64,000 bases of DNA, from NCBI GenBank assembly GCA_029747015.1, contig JAKOGI010000573.1, positions 143,501-207,500 of the forward strand, written 5' to 3'. Shown one piece after another: positions 1-9,352 of the stretch. Positions within the stretch are counted from its first letter, which is position 1. Each line of letters starts with the position of its first letter. A program made the translations under genes and the position numbers. This DNA comes from Carnegiea gigantea. Lineage: Eukaryota > Streptophyta > Magnoliopsida > Caryophyllales > Cactaceae. The notes under the pieces were generated by a model that had not been told where the DNA came from, did not search any database, and saw only the letters and a list, made by a program, of their open reading frames with translations.

Positions 1-569
1 TTATTTTTATGATTGGTTTGATTTCGTTCTATCAAGTGTTTGATATATTGTGAGTTGATTTTTGGCCAAAATTTACTTGCACACTTGAGACAATCGAGTA
101 AACATTCGACAGATGATATTTGGTTGTTGAACTGCTTGAATAGATTTAGCATAACTTCGTCTCGAAAGAGAGATTTATATGTTAGGAGGGCTAGTAGTAA
201 TTGAAGACTTTGAACTTGGATTAAGGCAAATTAGTTCGAAAGAACGACTTTTACTTAGTTTAGGCAAATTTGGTTAATTTCAAAAGAATAGATCAAATTT
301 CTGGATAGATTGCAATTCCTCGAGATTAATCGATTAGAGAAAAGCACATGTTTATCATTTTGATCCAATCAACTTTTATAACTATATGAATTCCTAGGCA
401 TTTTTCCTCAATTGATTTAGAATTAGTGTATTAGAAATTGTTAATTCGAAACCATTTGAATTTGGATTTGCTTAGCATATCTTGAGCGGATATAACTCAA
501 TAGATCAACCTAATTTCTGTGTGATCGACCTTGATTGCTATAACGCCATGTGAGCTTACGGTCATATTA
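1..569 (+). repeat. 5' LTR, 3' part only
   Basis: Base 1 corresponds to base 4526 in the 3' LTR, so about 806 bp of this LTR lie off the left edge. It ends in ATATTA where the 3' LTR ends in GTATCA, consistent with a C-to-T change in the terminal TCA. In the first 125 bases I count roughly 8 differences from the other LTR, so the insertion is not recent. Confidence 0.85.
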
Positions 570-575
570 AGTTTT

Positions 576-593
576 TGGCGCCGTTATCGGGGA
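576..593 (+). other. Primer-binding site, tRNA-Asp type
   Basis: TGGCGCCGTTATCGGGGA lies 6 bases after the LTR end. It matches the complement of the 3' end of plant tRNA-Asp(GTC) at 16 of 18 bases; the two mismatches are G-to-A and C-to-T. Confidence 0.75.
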
Positions 594-1183
594 CTAGCAT
601 CGAATCTCGGGTTTTTTTTAATAGGTTTGACTAAGTATTTTATTTTTCTTTGGGAAAAAAATCTATAAAATTTTTTTTGAAAATTAACAAAATAAAAATT
701 GAAAAAATAATGCAATTTTTCATTCCCCCCAATTCGAGCATGAATTATTTTGGAGGTATTTTAAGCGTTTAAATATTTTTCTTACTCAACATGGTTATTG
801 TGTAGGTAAATGAAAAATTTTGGACATTGCTGATGAAGGTGCAAATAGTGAAACCCGAGCTCTTAGAATATTGGGATTTTCATGGTAAAAGTGTTGATGA
901 TGCATAGTATTTGCTTAAGTGGATTGCTTGAGATTCATTTGAGTTTGAGAAGGCTAATTGTGTTTGTAGATATTCAATTTCTAATCCTTGAACATTCTAT
1001 TATAGATCTTATTATGCTCCTTTTTGGTGTGATTCGTGTAATTCTTCTGACCATGCTACTAATTCGTGTCCTTATTATGCATGATATGATCAGTCTGACT
1101 TTGTATCACCCTGAGATAATACTAATGTTGTCTTATCCTGACATGATTCATCCTTTCCTTTAGCTCCGTGCACGAGGCTCGAG

Positions 1184-1720
1184 GTGGGTGAGCCTTTTGG
1201 GGTTGATTGTAGGTTTGATGTTATTGATGCATGTTTTGAGTCAGAAGATACTTTAAAGGAGGTGTATGATCTAGTTGAGACTCCTTTGGAGGGGTCACGT
1301 GATGTGTTTGCGCTTGAGGAGTCTCATAGCCTTGATTTTAATAATATTGTTTCACCCAATCCCCTTGATCATAACCATGTTTCCCCTATATGTTCACAAC
1401 TCGTTATTTCCTGTAAGTATTTCATTGACACGCCCATAGAAAATCCTATAATTTTTAATGCTAATAATGATTTCGGCTATGAGAATAACGTGTTTAATGT
1501 GCTTAATAGGAATGTTGATAATTTTTTTTCCCTAGGATACTTTTGTGGGTATGATGCCTCCCTTGACCCGTATTGTATATTCCTAGTGGACAAGCCCAGA
1601 AAAATATGTGGAACACTTTCTTTTTTGATTTTTCCATTAGTTGTTGAAGAGAGCATTAACATTCTTTGCTGTGATTATTTTCATTCTCTCTTATTGCCAT
1701 GTTTGGAAACTCTATGCTGA
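1184..1720 (+). pseudogene. Internal reading frame of the LARD-like element, function unknown
   Basis: This is a 178-codon open frame starting at an ATG and lying in the sense direction, 0.6 kb after the PBS. The product is acidic in its first half (VYDLVETPLEG region) and then has an aromatic-rich stretch (FFSLGYFCGYDASLDPYC, residues about 116-133). No gag zinc knuckle, protease, RT or other known motif is seen. Near base 1608 the +1 frame gives a better-looking continuation (MWNTFFFDF), which suggests a frameshift, so the last 40 or so residues of the open frame are probably not original. The frame's length amid stop-rich DNA suggests that it was once translated, but I cannot name a family. 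Confidence 0.4.
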
Positions 1721-2860
1721 GGAGTTTGACAAGCTCATGCGTGCTTTAACAGCATCTGCTTTCATGAGCCGAGTCTTGACATTGTGATGGAGTGGCTGAA
1801 GCTCCATGTGCCCCAGTTATTAGGAGCTTCCATAGCTTAGGTGCACTCTACACCTACCCTGGTGAGATCATTATATTTTATTTTTCTTTCCTGTCTCTTA
1901 CTTTCTTTCCTTTGCAAAACAATGCTTTATTTAAGTATGGGGGAAATGTAGCTTCATGTTTTTCATTTTGGTTATTAGTTTGCATACATGCTAGAGCATA
2001 TAGTTTTAGGTTTTTCTTTTGGTTTGCATTAGTGGTTTGCATTTAGTTGCATTTTAGGTTTGCATTTTAGATTTGCATATAGAAATGTTGAAGATTGGTT
2101 TAAGATAACCTCCGATAATATGTTTGTTAGGCAAAATAGCTTTCATGAGTTCGAGTAACTTTTGATGTGTAATCCCTTTTGGTGCGAAAATTTGTGAAGG
2201 TTTTGTGAATATTTCTTGCTTTGACCTTTGTCTTGATCAAGAACTTTGTTATTCCTTAGAGTTGTTGACACTAATGTTTGTACATGGGAGTCATTTTATG
2301 AGCTTAATAAGACTTTGGTAGATATCCTGTGAGATTTTGAGCCTTATTTGGATTAATCATTATATTTAGTCTCATATTTCTTTCATATGTGTAACTCTTC
2401 CCTATTGCTTCTCTAGAACTTGCCTAGATTCTTGTTCAAAACCATATTTGCATGTGCATAGTTGATGATATGATAGAGGCATTTCTTTTTTTGGTCATTT
2501 TAGCCACATAGCCAAATAGCCTACCTTTTTGTTATATGTTTTTGCTCCTTTGTTAGCCCCTTTGAGCTTATATCTATCTTTGTTGTGATCCCTTCATATT
2601 AGCCCTTGACCAAACACATATTCCTACCTTTAAGCCCAATCTATGGAGCATCACTTCATCTATGTAGTGGATGGTTTTGGGAATTTTTGAGTTTTAAGAT
2701 GACTTTGGTATGTTGATTTATTGAGGGATTGATCATGTAGAGCATTTGCTTTGGTTCCCTCTTGTTTGGGTTGTGTATGTATATATATTCGGTTTTGAGT
2801 TGATAGTTAGTTATCCTATGCCTTTCAATAATTACAATTTTCATTTCATTTCCCCCCCCA

Positions 2861-3002
2861 AAAAAAACAAAGAAAAATAGAAAAAATTATGTTGAAGAAA
2901 AAGAAAAAAAAGGAAGATGAAGTCATCTTGCCAGAAAAAAAAGCAAAGCAAAAAAAGTAAAAGAAAAAAAAAAGAAGCGAAAAAAAAAAACCAGAAAAAA
3001 AA
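2861..3002 (+). repeat. A-rich purine tract
   Basis: About 140 bases consist almost only of A with scattered G, preceded by a run of C at 2853-2860. Open frames on both strands here (poly-K, or poly-F on the other strand) are composition artefacts. Confidence 0.8.
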
Positions 3003-3706
3003 ACTCCATGATTGGCATTGGATATGTACAAAGCTTGAATTCCTTTCTTTATCAACTCATTTCTTGTTTGATTCATTTAGGGTATGTTCACTATATTGTT
3101 AAGGTTTGGAGAGTTGATAAATTTCATAGTTGCTTGGTGTTTTATTGGTTACTCCCTAGTCACTTGGCTAAGTAGCTCCACATTGTCCCAATTCATTTGT
3201 CCACTCCTTTCCCTTAGCCCTTCTAGCCCACATTACAACCCAAATACAGTCCTCTTGATTGTTTTGTGCACATTGCATTTCTAGTGGTGGAGAATTTAAG
3301 AGCCTTATCGAGCCTATAGTAGATTGCATCTTTGGAATGAGTTTTGAGTGAATCTATGCTATATTTCAAACACACGAGCAGGAGTGATTCACATTTCCTA
3401 AAAGTAAGGCTCTACTAGTCCAATTGGCTCTAATCAATTCAATGTGCTCGCATGATATGCTTTGTGGTTCTTTGGGGGTGATCAAATTTGACATCGAACT
3501 TGTGGTCTCGTACTTTTTTGAAAACCTTCTCCTTCTTCTACTTCTGAAATGTTTTGTGCACTACTTGGGGGTTGCGTTGATTGATATTGTTGCTTGTGAT
3601 ATGCTATGGTTTACTTTCTTTAAAGAGGTTTCATATTTTGAGTCCTAGATGCATCTCCCCTTGTTATTCTTCTATAGTGTTTGCCTGAGGATGAGCAACA
3701 GTTTAA

Positions 3707-3719
3707 GTATGGGGGAGTT
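3707..3719 (+). other. Polypurine tract
   Basis: GTATGGGGGAGTT directly precedes the TGATAAATG start of the 3' LTR; it is the expected plus-strand primer site. A near copy of the core (AAGTATGGGGGAAATG) lies at about 1934-1949, where no LTR follows. Confidence 0.75.
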
Positions 3720-3729
3720 TGATAAATGC

Positions 3730-3777
<48 letters not shown>
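3730..3777. repeat. (TA)n microsatellite in the 3' LTR
   Basis: An uninterrupted TA dinucleotide run of about 46 bases, 10 bases into the LTR. It is likely length-polymorphic. Confidence 0.95.
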
Positions 3778-3778
<1 letters not shown>

Positions 3779-4184
3779 TTTTAGGGTCATTTTGCTACAT
3801 TTTAGGGAGAATTACGCACCTTATTTAATAATTTATACTCCTTTTCCTGTTTTATACTTGAGTTTGGTGTTGTTGATAATATGTTGCAAAAATTGGCTAA
3901 GAGAACCCGAGTTGGTCATGAAAATCAATGAAGAATTATGCAAGGACATAAGAGCCCACAAAAATTGACCAAAAACCCGCAAGAGATATGGTTTACCCGG
4001 GTATATATCATAGATAACCTAGAATCGCATATACAGTCAACTCGGGTTGACCAGAATCAACAGAGCAAAGTGACTAGAGAGCACCACGGTCAGCCCGTGG
4101 TGGATGCCACGGTCCATGGCCGGCTTGTAACAGCTAGCCTGTTCGTTTTCTTGCATCGTGTGGCTGAGGATGATTGTATTTTCC

Positions 4185-4192
4185 TATAAATA
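4185..4192 (+). promoter_or_regulatory. TATA box of the 3' LTR
   Basis: TATAAATA sits in the middle of the LTR, about 465 bp from its start, with a C-rich stretch and CTCTTCC-type leader sequence just downstream. Position and sequence fit the U3/R boundary; no transcript data are available. Confidence 0.5.
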
Positions 4193-5089
4193 CCCGTCCC
4201 TCAAGCAACAGAATCACACATCCCCTCAATCCATTTTCCTCTCTTCCATTCCATTCTAGTTAGATTAGGATTTAGATTAGAAGGAGAGAGAGTGAGTTGA
4301 AATGAAGATTCGCAAGGATTCCACCCCGGAATTGCACCGATGGTTCAAGCGCGATTTTAGCTGAGCAAACTCTTTTCTCTTCTCTTCTCTTTCCTCTTTA
4401 GATTTATTATTTTAGAGTAGTTAGTTGTTTAATCTTTGATTATGTGTAAGTAGTTAATTTTTGTCTAGGGATTTCGTAGTTTATGAAAGTGTAGTTGGAT
4501 CATATTTTAATTTATACAATTGTGCTTATTTTCATGATTGGTTTGATTTCATTCTATCAAGTGTTTGATATGTTGTGAGTTGATTTTTGACCAAAATTTA
4601 CTTGCACACTTGAGACAATCGAGTGAACATTCAAAAGACGACATTTGGTTGTTGGACTGATTGAATAGACTTAGCATAACTTCGTCTCGAAAGAGAGATT
4701 TATATGTTAGGAGGGCTAGTCGAAGACTTTGAACTTGGATTAAGGCAAATTAGTTCGAAAGAATGACTTTTGCTTAGTTTAGGCAAATTTGGTTGATTTG
4801 GAAAGAATAGATCAAATTTCTGGATAGCTTATAATTCTTCGAGATTAACCGATTAGAAAAAAGCACATGTTTATCATTTTGATCCAATCAACTTTCATAA
4901 CTATATGAATTCCTAGGCATTTTTCCTTAATTGATTTAGAATTAGTGTATTAGAAATTGTTAATTCGAAACCATTTGAATTTGAATTCGCTTAGCATATC
5001 TTGAGGGAATATAGCCCAATAGATCAACTTAGTCCCTGTGGGATCGACCTTGATTGCTATAATGCCACCGTGCGCTTGCGGCCGTATCA

Positions 5090-5720
5090 ATAGGAAGCAA
5101 TTACAAAGGTTCCTTGGATGCCTTACTTATGCTTCTAATTTCATTAAATATTTAGCTAAACTAGGAAAGACGTTGCAGCAGAAACCCAAGAAAGAAGCAA
5201 GTTGGACATGGACCACTAATGATGCAAAGATTATTCAAAATTTCAAAAACATGTGTAAAAATGTTCCTGCTCTTAATTTGCCTAATGAAGGAGATGATTT
5301 AGTACTTGAGACAGATGCCAGGAATGAGCATTGGAGCGCAGTACTCAAAATCAAAGAAGGAGAAAAACTTTGCAAATATTGCAGTGAAAGTTTTAATAAG
5401 GCAGAATGCAACTATCCCACGATGGAAAAAGAAATCCTTGCTGTTATAAGGGGAATTGAAAAGTTCTTAATCTTTTTAGCCCAAAAACCTTTTCTTATTT
5501 GAACTGATTGTAGAAGAATACTCGGTTTTGTGAAAAAGAATTTATCGCATATGCAAGCGCAAGGGCTACTCATGCATTGGCAATTATGGTTTAATGAGTT
5601 TTTCTTCTCTATTGAATATATATAGGGATCGAAAAACTATCTGGTAGATAGTTTAACTCGAGAACTCACAAATGGTGATCATCTGAGTAGAACTCCTGCA
5701 AAAAAAAGGAGAAAATCCAT
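5090..5720 (+). pseudogene. Pararetroviral reverse transcriptase (end) and RNase H
   Basis: The frame opens within RT, directly at the LARD insertion point. The thumb/connection region (LGCLTYASNFI) is followed by an RNase H domain with the first catalytic Asp in the context ETDA at about 5308-5319, and a Glu in the MEKEILA segment at about 5425-5445. A stop lies at 5500-5502, just before the second RNase H Asp (TDC, about 5503-5511), and another at about 5622; the frame then resumes to a conserved-looking VDSLTRE block at about 5647-5667. These block signatures fit caulimovirids better than gypsy elements. The open frame drawn from 5038 starts inside the LTR and is chimeric. Confidence 0.75.
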
Positions 5721-5726
5721 AATGAA

Positions 5727-6752
5727 ATGCCATTATTACTAGAACGAGTTTCTACTTCTAGTAAAGTCCTCATTGATAATTTGGAATTCCATACCAAAAG
5801 TAGATCGCGTTTTGGTCTGCTGTCATCTGCCTACCTGATAGGCGAAAGATTTTCTCTTCTAGGGTTACAAGTTAATTATCTTAGATGTCCTTATGATATC
5901 CAAGAAAAAATACGTTCTCATGTTCAAGAAAAATGGTTCAATGAGTGGTATGCTGCCTGTGTTGACTATTATCATCATTACTCCTATGATATTTGAGAGT
6001 CTTGGAGTACAACGATCTATTTTCTCAATAAATCAGGTGTTGGTGGTGTTAATTTCCCAGCAAATTCAATCTCTTCAAATGACCCCGTTATTAAAGTTTG
6101 GGAATATGGGATTGTACTTTACTTTACGGAAATCTCAGATCCAAAGTACCCATTTTTCTCAAAATTAATCAAGTTCCAACAATGCATGTTCAGAAGGATC
6201 CATTGGATTCTAACATCTCCAGATGGTTCAACAAAAGTTCCAAATAATCGAGCGTATATGTGGGGGTACATTGTGTACTAATTGAGTATGAAAATGAAAA
6301 AGCCAAACCAGCCCATTATCTCGTTTAGACTGTTGATTACAACGATCCCTATAATCAATGACATGAATGGTTTCCAGATGAATAAGAAACAGTTACTGAT
6401 CCTACTTTAGCAAGAGCCATCGGTTTTTACAACATTTATCCAAAGTTGGGCATTAATAGAGCAAGGAAAAATGTCAATGCAATATGGGAACGCCACTTTC
6501 GCCTATGACAATGAGTTCAAAGAGTACATGAAGGTGGAAGGAGCAGTCTCAGAAGATATCTTTGATCATCTCTTTGATGTTGGAGTTGGAAAATTCTTAT
6601 CGAAAAAAGGAAAAAAATATCTTCTTGAATTATTTAAGAAATAGGATCAAGAGCATCTTTAATTTGATAAAGATTTTGATGACTATTCAGATAATGATGG
6701 TTTGGAAGATATAATTGGAGATGAAGGTATGCAAAATCTCAATAATGATGAT
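5727..6752 (+). pseudogene. Pararetroviral frame downstream of RNase H, function unknown
   Basis: After RNase H, coding-like sequence continues in the same orientation to an acidic Asp/Asn-rich end at about 6660-6752 and a stop. It is broken into at least three pieces by frameshifts and stops (for example near 5995, 6280 and 6380). I recognise no enzyme motif. Position in the genome, between RNase H and the promoter, is where some caulimovirids carry an extra protein of unknown role. Assignment is by context only. Confidence 0.45.
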
Positions 6753-6839
6753 TAGTCTTGTCATCATTAAAAGGCTTTAAAAAGTTATTGCTCCATTATT
6801 ATACTATTTTGACAAGTGTAGGGTCTGTAAAATAAAGCA

Positions 6840-6960
6840 GCCTACTATAGCCATGTGAACGTAACTGTAGTCATGTGTAAAATCAGTGTGTACTGTAGCC
6901 AATAGGGCATCCTATGTGCTGCCATTCCTCTATAAAAGGAGAGGTCAAATGCTGTGAAGG
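6840..6960 (+). promoter_or_regulatory. 35S-like pararetroviral promoter
   Basis: TATAAAAGG at 6931-6939 is preceded by three near copies of a CTRTAGYCATGTG-like motif between about 6843 and 6903, an arrangement like the repeated upstream activators of caulimovirid promoters. The leader follows, and a poly(A) signal lies 166 bases downstream. All parts look unbroken, unlike the coding frames. Confidence 0.6.
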
Positions 6961-7095
6961 GACATGGTCATTTGAGCATTCTTGAGTAAAAGAGAAGTCG
7001 GGATTCTCCATTTTTCTATGAGCAAGCATCTCTAATGATCTTAGCTTAAGTCCCTATTCAATCTTTCCATTGTAATATTTTCACTTTTAAGCTTT

Positions 7096-7104
7096 CAATA
7101 AAAG
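7096..7104 (+). terminator. Pararetroviral poly(A) signal
   Basis: CAATAAAAG lies 166 bases after the TATA box. In caulimovirids the signal lies downstream of the promoter so that the genomic RNA is terminally redundant; this spacing fits. Confidence 0.5.
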
Positions 7105-7149
7105 AAGTTTCCAGTAGGAAACGTTATTCAATTGAATGTTATGTCTTAA

Positions 7150-8472
7150 ATATTATAATTTCTTGATTAAAATTTCACTATCTTTATGTCTTTAAATGAC
7201 ATGCACAGGATATGAGGCCTCGTTTAGTAACTTACACTAATATCTTTGTCAAAGCTGATAAGTTACCACTTAGAATCTCTTTGAGCCTTCAAATGAGTCT
7301 ATTTCTTTGGTAACTATATTTGACCCAAGTTAGGAGTAGGAGTGTGTTATGGGTGACACCAATATGAAAATCAATAATAAAATAAGAGAGTCTTGACCAA
7401 ACAGTCCCATCCAAAGAGGAAAGAGAAAAAAGAAAAAAAAGGAGAACAAAAAAGAGAGAGAGAAAGAGAAGAATAAATTTAAAAAAAGCTTGAAAATAAG
7501 AAGAATAAAGAAAATAATAGATTACTTATTCACACTAACCTCTTCGTCCTTGCACACTTGGGATTTCATAAGAGTTATTGAAGCTTTCACACCGATTCCC
7601 TTTCTTTGGCATCCTAATCCTGAAGCATGTCTTAAAAAATCCTCCTAGAGGCATCTCTTCATTGAGTTGCATGTTCTTAATCCCGAACTGCGACCGACAT
7701 GATTACACATTGGATATATGGGTAACCTTAAAAGAGGTCCGACCGTGAAAATTTATTTCCATTAGATCATTTGGTCTTCTAGTAAAAAGATGAAAAAATT
7801 AAAGTTGTTTAAAAAAGGATTTATAGGGATCTGGCTACAGATCGTTAGGCTCTCAAAACCCTATCTTTACAAACATCTGGCTACAAATCTTCAGGCTCTT
7901 AGACCGCCAAGTTCATAGGAATTTGGCTACATATCTTCAAACTCTCACGCCACAAAATTTACATGGATCTAGCTACAGATCTTTAGGATCTCATTCCTTC
8001 AAGTTTACAGAGATCTGGGAACAAATCTTTAGGCTCTCACACCACCAAGTTTACAGAGATCTGACTACCTATTTTAGGCTCTCACACCTTCAAGTTTGCA
8101 AGGATCTTGCTACATATCTTTCGACTCTCACGGCACCAAGTTCTCAGGTAGACTCCCAACATAATGGGAAATCACTGGTTTCTAACACAATAAGACATCA
8201 TTGGACATCAGCCACCATCACAGCAAGAGATAGAAAATTATTGGACATCAGCTACTGTCACGGCGAAAGTTGGCGGCACCGAAGCACAGGACCCTCAACA
8301 ACCAAGTTCAAGCATGTCATCATTAGCGTTCCTTATGACAAAGGTAGACAGGCGCTAGGCTTCAATATCCATTGACCAAGTTTAGGGAACATTACCTTCA
8401 AATAGGTAAGTATAAAAAAGCTATCTAGTTTGATTTTTGCCTTACATAGGCTCGGTCAAAGTGGGGGCTAAA
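7150..8472 (+). mobile_element. 3' internal part of an unidentified LTR retrotransposon
   Basis: No coding frame is recognisable. The stretch has a purine-rich segment (about 7415-7520), a tandem array (7829-8150) and ends in a polypurine tract at 8458-8472 (AAAGTGGGGGCTAAA) next to an LTR start. The left border with the pararetrovirus is not visible and was set arbitrarily. Confidence 0.4.
7829..8150 (+). repeat. 46-bp tandem repeat, 7 copies
   Basis: The motif ATCTGGCTACAAATC recurs at 7829, 7875, 7921, 7967, 8013, 8059 and 8104, so the period is 46 bp (45 in the last). The copies differ at several bases. As 46 is not a multiple of 3, the 150-codon open frame over it (7923-8375) is not a repeat protein and is probably chance. 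Confidence 0.85.
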
Positions 8473-9250
8473 TGTAAACACCTAAAAATGGAGCCTCGAT
8501 TTTTATAAAATTCCCGATGTTGAAACCCTTGCCCCAACCTGTATATTTAGAGATCCAATGGGGACAAAACCTTTAGTTAGCACCTGGAAAAAATTATCAG
8601 ACTTTAAACGCACGAAAATGTCTAGCCCAGCCCAAATTGCAGAAGCAGTCCAGAACTTGGCATGACCCAAACCACCCAAGAACTGATCCAGTTTTTGGAG
8701 GGCTAGTCGGGACTCGGCTAGGTTCCTGGTTTGCTTCTTCATGTCCAAAACACTTTTGTTATGGTAAAGCTTTATACGATTAGATTCGACTAATTACATT
8801 AATTTTGCTAAGTGATACTTCGTCGTTTTTTAAGATCAACCACATATACCTTTTATGTGCTATAAAAAGCGAGCCTCCCTGCAGGGTTGAACACACTGAT
8901 AGTTGAGAGGAGATCACTAAAAAATTAAGAGAAAACACAGAGACTTGTTAGAAAGCATGATACTATCAAAATCCGGTTGGGTTCCCCAAATAGATCAAGT
9001 GGGTTAACATGAGGGCATTAACCCTAATTCCTTCTTCTCTTCTCCCTTTGTTTTCCTTTATTCAAATTTTGTACTCACATTAGGAAAGATGTAAGTTTGA
9101 TAATTAGGTTAGCCCTCGCCTGTTGTAACTATTTAATTCTTGCTTTTTTGATTCTCTTTTTCGTTTGACTTTGTGTTTAGACATTATTGATTGATTTATT
9201 AATATTAATATGCTACATTCTTTTTTGGAATGAATAAATCCTAATTTTTC
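8473..9250 (+). repeat. 3' LTR, right end uncertain
   Basis: TGTAAACACC follows a polypurine tract directly. A TATA box (TATAAAAAG) lies at 8871-8879, about 400 bp in. I found no matching second LTR and no clear terminal CA, so the right end is approximate. Confidence 0.45.
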
Positions 9251-9284
9251 TTTTTAATTAGTAACGGTCGTCAGTGATGACATG

Positions 9285-9315
9285 CAATATCGTGGTGCAT
9301 CTCATCACGATATTG
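9285..9315. repeat. Short perfect-looking hairpin
   Basis: Two 13-base arms (CAATATCGTGGTG and CATCACGATATTG) pair at 12 of 13 positions, with one G:T, around a 5-base loop CATCT. Confidence 0.7.
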
Positions 9316-9352
9316 TACCTCCACCCTCGAATCTTAGTCTTTGGTTTAAACC

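Larger units (their letters stand above)
1..5089 (+). mobile_element. Non-autonomous LTR retrotransposon (LARD-like), left end cut by the window
   Basis: A direct repeat links bases 1-569 to 4526-5089. Between the copies lie a primer-binding site next to the 5' LTR, about 3.1 kb of mostly non-coding DNA and a polypurine tract next to the 3' LTR. No gag, protease, RT or integrase motif is visible in the internal part, so the element must have depended on a partner. The PBS fits plant tRNA-Asp, as is usual in Tat/Athila-type gypsy elements; this lineage placement is inference. The element ends inside a pararetroviral RT frame at 5089/5090. The 5' flank, and so the target duplication, lies outside the window. 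Confidence 0.85.
3720..5089 (+). repeat. 3' LTR, complete (1,370 bp)
   Basis: It starts TGATAAATG after the polypurine tract and ends GTATCA, giving TG...CA termini. It carries a TATA-box-like TATAAATA at 4185-4192, followed by a pyrimidine-rich leader. The last 564 bases match window bases 1-569. Confidence 0.85.
5090..7150 (+). mobile_element. Endogenous pararetrovirus fragment (Caulimoviridae-like)
   Basis: This is a decayed, integrated plant pararetrovirus. In order it shows the C-terminal part of reverse transcriptase with RNase H, a downstream virus-like frame, and then a compact promoter with TATA box, leader and AATAAA signal, which is the order of a caulimovirid genome. Its upstream part (movement, coat, protease, most of RT) is missing: the LARD-like element occupies the left junction and the rest would lie off the window. 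Several stops and frame changes make it non-functional as it stands. The genus cannot be set; florendovirus-like or petuvirus-like are both possible. The right border is approximate. Confidence 0.75.

Noticed and set aside
2846..3102. Poly-Phe and poly-Lys frames
   Set aside because: Composition artefacts of the A-rich tract in the LARD-like element.
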